This document shows, piece after piece, positions 1 through 6,073 of a stretch of DNA of 10,572 nucleotides. The position numbers were made by a program, and so were the translations under genes. Below the pieces are notes generated by a model. The model made no database searches and was not told the origin of the DNA. It saw only the letters and a list, made by a program, of their open reading frames with translations. Source of the stretch: Rickettsiales bacterium. Lineage in GTDB: Bacteria; Pseudomonadota; Alphaproteobacteria; Rs-D84. Location: assembly GCA_031267375.1 (NCBI GenBank), contig JAIRZE010000100.1:1-10572 (forward strand), in the 5' to 3' direction. The number at the start of each line of letters is the position of its first letter. The stretch's first letter is position 1.

Positions 1-776
1 ATCGGCCCCTTGCCGATCAGCCAGGGCAATGTCATTTTTTCCTGGACCAATTTTGGCGCCGCGCCGGTTTCAATTATCGTCCATTCCGCGCCGCTGGGCC
101 GAATCCGGCGCTGCGCCAAATCCAGGTCTTGTTTTATAAAACCGTTGTCTGGCATCATACCGGATGCGCGTAAAAGATATACGCGCGCGTTTTCCCAATC
201 GGAATTATCCGCCGCCGTATTCAGAAAGTACAGCCCCGCCAAGTATGTCAACGCCGGATTCATAATATCGGAATAGGCACGCCACTGTGAATATTCCGAC
301 GACGACGCGGATTCAATTTCTTTTGCCCTTTTGCCTTGGTCCTTTGACCTTTCTTTTACCAGGCTGGCGTATTCGCTGCTGAATTTCTGCTGACGCGCAT
401 AAGATTGATTTATGATGACGCGCGCGGTATCAAAATCGCCAAGTGCCAGCGCGTCCAACAATTGATAATACGATGCAAACAATTCATCCATCATATAGGG
501 CTTGTAGTCGTTGGTGCGGGCGCCGCCGACCAAGGTCGCGGCTTCTGCGGCAATGCTTGTCTGGGTCGGACTTTCGTTTTGTTTGTTAAATTCTTCAAAT
601 TTCGCATCGGATTTTTGAAAGTCTTCTTGGTAAAAAAGTTCCTGCCCGGATTGAAGCAGGGCCAGGTTTCCGCCCCCGCAGGAACAAAGTATAAATGACA
701 AAAGGACAAAAGGACAAATGGACAGAACGAATGTCCATTTGTCCTTTTGTCCTTTTGTCCTTTTGTCTTTTTTCAT
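1..776 (-). CDS. COG3014-like lipoprotein, C-terminus beyond window
   Basis: A predicted lipoprotein of unknown function that resembles the COG3014 family; 258 codons are visible and the frame is open at the window edge. The start ATG (774-776) lies 7 nt after the infB stop, so translation is probably coupled to infB; no Shine-Dalgarno is visible in the A-rich gap. Residues 2-13 are strongly basic (KKDKRTKGQKDK), residues 15-30 are hydrophobic, and L-C-S-C at 30-33 is a plausible lipobox with Cys33 as the lipidated residue. Family-like segments follow: a TPR-like stretch around residues 95-135 (ELFASYYQLLDALALGDFDT), NPALTYLAGLYF near 173-184, and IIETGAAPKLVQEKMTLPW near 234-252. Codons 2-27 are encoded by a palindromic repeat, and residues 139-153 by another repeat run. 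The family assignment is from motif memory, not a search. Confidence 0.75.
   Translation of the reverse strand, partial: MKKDKRTKGQKDKWTFVLSICPFVLLSFILCSCGGGNLALLQSGQELFYQEDFQKSDAKFEEFNKQNESPTQTSIAAEAATLVGGARTNDYKPYMMDELFASYYQLLDALALGDFDTARVIINQSYARQQKFSSEYASLVKERSKDQGKRAKEIESASSSEYSQWRAYSDIMNPALTYLAGLYFLNTAADNSDWENARVYLLRASGMMPDNGFIKQDLDLAQRRIRPSGAEWTIIETGAAPKLVQEKMTLPWLIGKGP
320..360. repeat. degenerate heptamer repeat run inside the lipoprotein gene
   Basis: TTTTGCC, TTTTGCC, TTGGTCC, TTTGACC and TTTTACC follow one another with one or a few extra bases. On the minus strand the run encodes KERSKDQGKRAKE (residues 141-153), like the basic arm of the palindromes. No opposite arm is seen nearby. 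It could be a decayed half element, or an ordinary Lys-rich helix with chance similarity. Confidence 0.5.
696..771. repeat. palindromic TTTTGTCC octamer element encoding a lipoprotein signal peptide
   Basis: Arms 697-724 and 732-759 are perfect 28-nt inverted copies around a 7-nt loop (GAACGAA), and octamer units continue on the right to about 771. On the minus strand, starting 5 nt inside the lipoprotein ATG, the first arm encodes a basic stretch (KDKRTKGQKDKW) and the second a hydrophobic one (SICPFVLLSF). The element therefore supplies the n- and h-regions of the lipoprotein signal peptide. In RNA it would form a long hairpin early in the coding region. Confidence 0.92.
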
Positions 777-783
777 TTTTTAT

Positions 784-3168
784 TTATAAAGTCGCTTTTA
801 TTTGTTCAACTTCATAACACTCTATCCGATCGCCAACCTGCAAATCATTGTACTTGTCAAAACTCATACCGAATTCAACGCCGACGCCGACTTCCTTTAC
901 CTCGTTCTTTTCGCGCTTTAACACGCCGATTTTGCCGTCATAAATCACGACATTGTCGCGCAGCAGGCGAACGAACGCATCTTTCTTTATAACGCCCTCA
1001 GACACGCGGCAACCCGCGACCTTGGTACCTTTGCCGACAGTAAACAAAGCGATGACATCCGCATAGCCGATAAAATTCTCGCGACGCGTCGGGGCCAGTT
1101 TTCCGGACAAGATTTCCTTTAACTCATCCGTAATGCGATACACGACAGAATGATAGCGGATGTCTATGTTTTGCTGGCGCGCGATTTCGCGAACACCCGA
1201 ATCAGCGCGGACATTGAACGCGATTATAACCGCGCCGGATGCGCCCGCAAGGCGGATGTCGCCCTCTGTAATCGCGCCGACGCCGGCGGATAATAATTCC
1301 AAGCCCGCTTTTTCAGAGCCTACATTTTTCAGCATATCGCGGATAGCCTCTACCGAGCCCTGCACATCGGCGCGCAATATAATCGGCAGCATAATTTTAT
1401 TTCCGGAATCCGATTGCTTTGCAAATAATTCTTCCAAGGAAGAGCGCTTGACCAGGCTGGCCCTGTCTTTCGCCTTTTGCACGCGATATGCGGCGACTTC
1501 GCGGGCCTGGGATTCTGATTCCAAGCCGCGCAAATCATCGCCGGCATTCGGAACCGAATCCAATCCCAATACGATAACCGGCTGACCGGGCAATACGGAC
1601 TTCACGCGTTCCCCGGCAGAGCTTATCAGTCCGCGCACGCGGCCGAAAGTTTCCCCCACGACAAATACATCGCCGATTGACAAAGTTCCCTGCTGCATCA
1701 GCACAGTTGCCGTCGCACCAAGACCTTTTTCCATCTTTGCCTCTACCACTGCGGCTTGGGCCGGCATTTTCGGATCGGCTTTCAAGTCCATTAATTCGGC
1801 CTGCAATAATATCGCGTCTTCCAATTTATCCAGACCAATTTTTTTGGTTGCGGAAATTTCAACAGCTTGAACATCGCCGCCCATTTCTTCCACTTGAACC
1901 TCTTGCTGCAAAAGGTCTGTCTTTACTTTCTGGGCATTCGCCTCGGGCAGATCAATTTTATTAATAGCGACAATAAAAGGAACTTTCGCGGCCTTGATAT
2001 GATTGATAGCCTCTATCGTCTGGGGCATAATAGAATCGTTCGCCGCGACGACCAAGACCACTATATCCGCCATTTGCGCGCCGCGCGCCCGCATAGCCGT
2101 AAATGTCTCGTGTCCGGGGGTATCCAAGAAAGTTATCATTTTTCCGGATTTTGATTTTACCTCGTAAGAAGAAATATGCTGGGTTATTCCGCCGGCCTCT
2201 CCCGCCACTACATTGGCGTTGCGGAATGCGTCCAAAAGCGATGTTTTTCCGTGATCAACGTGGCCGACAACCGTGACGACCGGCGCGCGCGGCGCCAAGT
2301 TTTCCGGATTCGGCGCGCGGTTCAATAAATCTTCGTACGGGGATATTACGACGCGCTTTACAGTCGCGCCGAATTCAGTGGCGATCAGTTCCGCAGTATC
2401 GGCATCTATGGCCTGATTCTGGGACGCCATCATACCCATTTCCATTAACTTTTTCACAACATTACCGACTTTTTCAGCCATAGCCGCAGCCAAGTCTTTT
2501 ACGATAATAGTATCGCCGATGACAACTTCGCGGGCGACCTTTTGCGGGGCGGTGAACATAGCCCGCGCCTTGTCCCGGAATCGTTTAAGGGATGCTTCGC
2601 TGCGGCGGCGGTTGGCGCCGCGAATACCGATGCCTTCTTCGTCTTCGCCGTCGGATATTACAATGTCGGAAATGCGGATTTTGCCGTTTTTGTTAAAGCC
2701 GGCAGACGATGATTTTGATTTTTGATTTTTTTGCTGGCGCTGATCGGCTTCTTCGCGGGCGGCAAATGCAGGCTTGGAAGACGAAGCAATCGCGACGCCG
2801 CGGCGCGGCAAATTGGAGTCTTCTTCCGGTTCTTCTGCGGCGGCATTCTTGCGCAGTTCCAATTTTTCCTTTACTTCTTCGTATTCGGAAGCTTCGCGAG
2901 CGATCTCGGCCTCGCGCGCGGCGCGTTGGGCTTCTTCTTCGGCTTCGCGCTTGCGCTTTTCTTCGTCGCGTGCTTTTGCAGCCTCTAATACGGCACGCAG
3001 CTTTTCGTCAGCGGCGCTGCGGGCGGAATTGGGCGTCTTTGGCACATCGCGAATTTCGCGAGATCCCGGCAAAGATACGCTGCGGCGGCGTTCAACAAAA
3101 ACATTGTCGCCCTTGCGGGATTGCACCGCGTCAGTATTTACAGATTTTCCGAGTGTCAGTGTCGCCAT
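784..3168 (-). CDS. infB: translation initiation factor IF-2
   Basis: IF2 is the cytosolic GTPase that places initiator fMet-tRNA on the 30S subunit and promotes 50S joining. At 794 aa it has the length expected for this group. Residues 50-110 form a charged, Glu/Arg/Ala-rich probable coiled coil and 110-210 a low-complexity linker. An IF2_N-type domain follows at about 213-270. The GTPase domain shows G1 GHVDHGKT (302-309), G3 DTPGHE (349-354), G4 NKID (403-406) and G5 SAT (439-441). The switch-II-proximal segment reads VAANDSIMPQT where many IF2s have AADDGIMPQT. Domains II, III and IV occupy about 470-794. It follows nusA after 57 nt, in which I see no gene and only a weak ribosome-binding site. 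A short AAAAATC-type repeat run encodes KNQKSK (147-152) in the linker. Confidence 0.98.
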   Translation of the reverse strand: MATLTLGKSVNTDAVQSRKGDNVFVERRRSVSLPGSREIRDVPKTPNSARSAADEKLRAVLEAAKARDEEKRKREAEEEAQRAAREAEIAREASEYEEVKEKLELRKNAAAEEPEEDSNLPRRGVAIASSSKPAFAAREEADQRQQKNQKSKSSSAGFNKNGKIRISDIVISDGEDEEGIGIRGANRRRSEASLKRFRDKARAMFTAPQKVAREVVIGDTIIVKDLAAAMAEKVGNVVKKLMEMGMMASQNQAIDADTAELIATEFGATVKRVVISPYEDLLNRAPNPENLAPRAPVVTVVGHVDHGKTSLLDAFRNANVVAGEAGGITQHISSYEVKSKSGKMITFLDTPGHETFTAMRARGAQMADIVVLVVAANDSIMPQTIEAINHIKAAKVPFIVAINKIDLPEANAQKVKTDLLQQEVQVEEMGGDVQAVEISATKKIGLDKLEDAILLQAELMDLKADPKMPAQAAVVEAKMEKGLGATATVLMQQGTLSIGDVFVVGETFGRVRGLISSAGERVKSVLPGQPVIVLGLDSVPNAGDDLRGLESESQAREVAAYRVQKAKDRASLVKRSSLEELFAKQSDSGNKIMLPIILRADVQGSVEAIRDMLKNVGSEKAGLELLSAGVGAITEGDIRLAGASGAVIIAFNVRADSGVREIARQQNIDIRYHSVVYRITDELKEILSGKLAPTRRENFIGYADVIALFTVGKGTKVAGCRVSEGVIKKDAFVRLLRDNVVIYDGKIGVLKREKNEVKEVGVGVEFGMSFDKYNDLQVGDRIECYEVEQIKATL
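2711..2732. repeat. short GATTTTT repeat run in the infB linker
   Basis: GATTTT, GATTTTT and GATTTTTTT stand in tandem and encode KNQKSK on the minus strand, in the low-complexity linker of IF2. Only one arm is present. The linker is naturally Lys-rich, so chance origin is quite possible. Confidence 0.35.
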
Positions 3169-3225
3169 ATATTTATTCCATTTGTTTTTTCTTATTCTAA
3201 CCGTTTTCCGCCGAAAAGCAAGGCT

Positions 3226-4785
3226 TTACTCTGCATCTTCCGTGCCGATTCCATACGCTACTTCGCGGGCCTTCATAACTATGCGGCTGGCCAGTCTTTC
3301 AGACATATTATCTTCGCCCATAATTTCTACAAGCTCGTCAGACGCCAGGTCCGCCAAATCTTCCAAAGACTTAATTCCCGCCGCGCCCAGCTTCATCAAA
3401 ATCGGACGCTTTACAAAATCAAATCCCAAAAGATCGTCTTTCATCCCCAACGCGTGTCCGCCGTCCATATAATCTTTTTCCAGCTTTTCCAAGTATGCTT
3501 TCGCGCGCATTTGCAGTTCGGACGCAAGCTCTGCATTAAAGCCCTCTATCGTTTCCAGTTCGCGCAGTTCTATGAACGCGATTTCTTCAATCGTGCGGAA
3601 CCCTTCGGTAATCAGCAGGTGGGCGATCATTTCGTCCACATCCAGGCCCTTTATGAACAATTCCGTCTTGTCGGCGAATTCCTTTGCACGCTTTTCCTGG
3701 GCTTCCTGCTCGTTCATAACATCAATGTTCCAGCCAGTCAGCTGCGACGCCAAGCGAACATTCTGCCCGCGGCGGCCGATAGCCAAAGACTGCTGGTCTT
3801 CGTTCACTATAACGGACGCGGTGTGAGTATCTTCGTCAACGATAATCTTTGCGACCTTGGCCGGCTGCATAGCGTTCACGATAAAGACCGCCGGATCTTC
3901 GGAGTACAATATTACATCAATCTTTTCGCCGTGGCATTCGTTGATGACCGGCTGAATACGCGTACCCTTTATGCCGACGGTCATTCCGACCGCGTCAATT
4001 GACGGATCGTCAGTCGCGACGGCGATCTTGGCGTGGCTGCCAGGGGCGCGCGAAACAGATTTTATCTTTATGACGCCTTCGTATATTTCCGGAACCTCGG
4101 CCGCGAACAGCTTTTCCATAAACATAGGATGCGTGCGGGTCAGGAAGATCTGCGGGCCGCTGTTGCTGCGCGCGACATCCATAATCAAAGCGCGCACGCG
4201 ATCGCCGGCGTTCAGACGCTCGCCCGGGATCAATTCAGTCCCCTTGATATACCCTTCGGCCTTGTTGTTGATGTCAACGAATACATTGCCGAATTCAATT
4301 CGCTTTACAACGCCGTTCACGATATCGCCGATGTTGTCTTTGAATTCTTCAAACTGATTACCCTTTTCTGCATCGCGGACGCGCGCGGTCATAATCTGCT
4401 TTGCGGTCTGAAACGCCATACGGCCGAATTCAGGCTCTGGCAATTGATCTTCCACCACATCGCCGACTTGCGGATTTTTGGAGTATTTTTTTGCTTCCGA
4501 AACAGTCAGCATTTTGTCAGAGTTAAATTCAATAGGCTCGCCCAATTCGTCTTCGCCCAGTTTTGCGGGATCCACGACATCAAACAAGCGCTTTACGATA
4601 ATCGCGCCGTTTTTACGGTCTATGTGAGCAGTTATGGTAAATTCTTCGCCATATTTCTGTTTTGCTATTTTTGCGATCGCGGCTTCCAAGCTTTCAATAA
4701 CGATTTCGCGGTCAATCAGCTTTTCGTGGGCCAAAGAGTCTATGGCAAGCAATAAATCCTGACGGGGCATAGATACGAACGACAT
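3226..4785 (-). CDS. nusA: transcription termination/antitermination factor NusA
   Basis: NusA binds RNA polymerase and nascent RNA to modulate pausing, intrinsic termination and antitermination. The protein is 519 aa, normal for alphaproteobacteria. Domains in order: polymerase-binding N-terminal domain (about 1-130), S1 (about 135-202), KH1 with GIKG (271-274), KH2 with GRRG followed by QNVRLASQLTGW (337-352), and two C-terminal helix-hairpin-helix acidic repeats (about 375-435 and 450-515). The start is fixed by a strong Shine-Dalgarno, AAAGGAG at 4794-4800, with GGAG 8 nt before ATG. It is the first gene of a minus-strand operon with infB and a lipoprotein; rimP is not upstream, where a divergent lptF operon begins instead. 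A promoter and a terminator-like leader hairpin precede it, which suggests attenuation. Confidence 0.98.
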   Translation of the reverse strand: MSFVSMPRQDLLLAIDSLAHEKLIDREIVIESLEAAIAKIAKQKYGEEFTITAHIDRKNGAIIVKRLFDVVDPAKLGEDELGEPIEFNSDKMLTVSEAKKYSKNPQVGDVVEDQLPEPEFGRMAFQTAKQIMTARVRDAEKGNQFEEFKDNIGDIVNGVVKRIEFGNVFVDINNKAEGYIKGTELIPGERLNAGDRVRALIMDVARSNSGPQIFLTRTHPMFMEKLFAAEVPEIYEGVIKIKSVSRAPGSHAKIAVATDDPSIDAVGMTVGIKGTRIQPVINECHGEKIDVILYSEDPAVFIVNAMQPAKVAKIIVDEDTHTASVIVNEDQQSLAIGRRGQNVRLASQLTGWNIDVMNEQEAQEKRAKEFADKTELFIKGLDVDEMIAHLLITEGFRTIEEIAFIELRELETIEGFNAELASELQMRAKAYLEKLEKDYMDGGHALGMKDDLLGFDFVKRPILMKLGAAGIKSLEDLADLASDELVEIMGEDNMSERLASRIVMKAREVAYGIGTEDAE

Positions 4786-4810
4786 TTCGGTTTCTCCTTT
4801 TGTTTTTTAT

Positions 4811-4841
4811 TAAAAAGAGCGAGGTTTCTCAACCCCGCTCT
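4811..4841 (-). terminator. intrinsic-terminator-like hairpin in nusA leader (attenuator)
   Basis: Read on the minus strand, an 11-bp stem (AGAGCGGGGTT with AACCTCGCTCT, one G-U wobble) closes a GAGA tetraloop of the GNRA type and runs straight into a U-tract (4812-4816). It lies between the predicted start site (about 4861) and the nusA ribosome-binding site (4794-4800). No gene fits between promoter and hairpin, so it is better explained as a leader attenuator than as the terminator of another gene. On the plus strand no T-tract follows, so it is directional. Control by NusA itself is inference from NusA's known effect on intrinsic termination. Confidence 0.7.
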
Positions 4842-4867
4842 CAAAATTATTATTTAAGAACAAGGCA

Positions 4868-4896
4868 ATTATACTTTCCGAATCGGGAAGTTGCAA
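4868..4896 (-). promoter_or_regulatory. sigma70-type promoter of the nusA operon
   Basis: On the minus strand, -35 TTGCAA (4891-4896) and a perfect -10 TATAAT (4868-4873) are separated by exactly 17 bp. Transcription would begin near 4861, giving a nusA leader of about 76 nt. The -35 matches TTGACA at four of six positions. This is the best promoter match seen in the divergent region; it is predicted, not measured. Confidence 0.75.
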
Positions 4897-4901
4897 GAAA
4901 A

Positions 4902-5010
4902 AAGTGGTCAGGGGTCAGGGGTTAGCGGTCAGTTTTTTATTTGTAATTATATTTTTATACATTATCATACAACCACTAACTAACCACTAACCACTGACAA
5001 CCGACCACTT
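4902..5010. repeat. palindromic repeat between divergent nusA and lptF operons
   Basis: Two 31-nt arms, 4902-4932 and 4980-5010, are inverted copies at about 25 of 31 positions. Both are built from short units of the GTGGTTAG/GTGGTCAG type. The AT-rich 47-nt centre holds a possible plus-strand promoter. The right arm ends inside the lptF start codon, so it forms the whole sequence where an lptF ribosome-binding site would be expected. The unit sequence differs from the TTTTGCC and TTTTGTCC repeats elsewhere in the window, so this is a separate family. Confidence 0.8.
4941..4968 (+). promoter_or_regulatory. possible promoter of the lptF-lptD-surA-rlmN operon
   Basis: TTGTAA (4941-4946) and TATCAT (4963-4968, five of six matches to TATAAT) are 16 bp apart in the centre of the palindrome at 4902-5010. 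Transcription would begin near 4975 and include the right arm just before lptF. The stretch is so AT-rich that chance matches are easy; the position upstream of the operon is the main support. Confidence 0.35.
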
Positions 5011-6073
5011 GAAAATACTAAATCGTTATTTTACAAAACAGCTGACGGCCGTTTTTATAATGCTGATGCTGGTGCTGACCGGGCTGGCCTGGATGCTGCA
5101 AATTATGACGATGCTGAAATTTTTAATCAGCTATGGGATAAATCTGGGCGGATTTCTGGGTATGACCGTCTTGATGGTTCCGTTCATAGTTTCAATCATT
5201 ATGCCCTTTGTCGCATTCATCGCCGCAATATTCGTATACAATAAAATGATTTCGTCGTCCGAGATAACCGTTATGGCGGCCAGCGGATTGTCCCCGCGCC
5301 AAATCGCGCGGCCCGCATTGCGCCTGGGGCTGGTCCTGGTCCTGATTCATCTGGTTCTGAATATTTGGATAGTCCCCAGCACCCAGGCAAAGTTTTATGA
5401 CACTCAATGGGAAATGCGGTACGGACTGGCGCATCTTAAATTACAAGAATCGGCCTTTACCCAGATGTCGGACGGGCTGGTGGTTTATGTGGACAAGGTG
5501 TCGGGCTTTGACCTGTCCCAGCTGATGCTTTCGGACACGCGCGATAAAAATGCGGAAATGGAGATATTCGCTGAAAAAGGAAAATTGATTTCAACGACGC
5601 GCGGATTGTCAATTGTTATGACTGGGGGATCTTTGCAATCGCGCGGCGAAAATAATAATCTGACGATCGGAACATTTGATTCCTTTGATATGGATATGAA
5701 TGTGGCGGACAGGGCCGGGGAATCGGTGTTCAAAGTGCGCCGCATTTCCACATATCAATTATTGAAAACCGTGCTGGCCCAGGACAGCGCGAAAGAGCAC
5801 AAGCAGAGCATATCGGAAATAGCGACACGAATCCTGGGGCCGCTGAATACATTGATTCTGGTGTCGCTGTGTATGCTGATACTGCTGCGGGCGTCATTGC
5901 TGCGCCGGCGGGCCAGCGTGGCGCCTGCAATGGCGATAGCGGCGATGGCCGGGGTTATGGCGGCGTTTATGTCCGCGTCAAATATGCTGGCCAGCCTGAC
6001 GGATTTGGGGCTGCTTGCAATGGCCCAAATTATATTGCTGATAGGATTGCTGACGGCATTGTTCAAGAAATGA
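5009..6073 (+). CDS. lptF: LPS export ABC transporter permease, LptF-like
   Basis: An inner-membrane permease of the LptF/LptG family, which with LptB and LptC drives lipopolysaccharide from the inner membrane onto the periplasmic Lpt bridge. The protein is 354 aa. It shows three N-terminal membrane segments (about 12-34, 48-78 and 100-122), a periplasmic beta-jellyroll-like region (about 125-260), and three C-terminal segments (about 275-354). SSSEITVMAASGLSPRQIA (about 87-105) matches the cytoplasmic coupling-helix region, and LKLQESAFTQMSDGLVVYV resembles LptF more than LptG. I chose the TTG at 5009 because MKILNRYFTKQL fits the family N-terminus; it has no visible Shine-Dalgarno and is abutted by a palindromic repeat. 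Its stop overlaps the lptD start as ATGA. No lptG neighbour is present. The LptF versus LptG choice is moderately sure. Confidence 0.88.
   Translation: MKILNRYFTKQLTAVFIMLMLVLTGLAWMLQIMTMLKFLISYGINLGGFLGMTVLMVPFIVSIIMPFVAFIAAIFVYNKMISSSEITVMAASGLSPRQIARPALRLGLVLVLIHLVLNIWIVPSTQAKFYDTQWEMRYGLAHLKLQESAFTQMSDGLVVYVDKVSGFDLSQLMLSDTRDKNAEMEIFAEKGKLISTTRGLSIVMTGGSLQSRGENNNLTIGTFDSFDMDMNVADRAGESVFKVRRISTYQLLKTVLAQDSAKEHKQSISEIATRILGPLNTLILVSLCMLILLRASLLRRRASVAPAMAIAAMAGVMAAFMSASNMLASLTDLGLLAMAQIILLIGLLTALFKK

Noticed and set aside
491..709. Minus-strand ORF of 72 codons beginning MSFCHLYF
   Set aside because: A different frame of the lipoprotein gene; the true frame from 776 runs on without a stop and has the lipobox and family motifs.
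696..771. CRISPR-like array of short repeats
   Set aside because: The units are 7-8 bp, arranged as inverted arms without spacers of constant length, and no cas gene is present.
3121..4002. Long plus-strand open frame opposite nusA (293 codons)
   Set aside because: It lies antisense to NusA with clear domains, crosses the nusA-infB gap, and has no recognisable protein motif or ribosome-binding site.
4033..4755. Plus-strand open frame of 240 codons opposite the nusA N-terminal half
   Set aside because: Shadow of nusA; the amino-acid content is unlike a real protein family and there is no initiation signal.
5869..6069. N-terminal extension of LptD to 5869
   Set aside because: It would lie inside lptF, lacks a signal peptide at its start, and would bury the real signal peptide at 6070.
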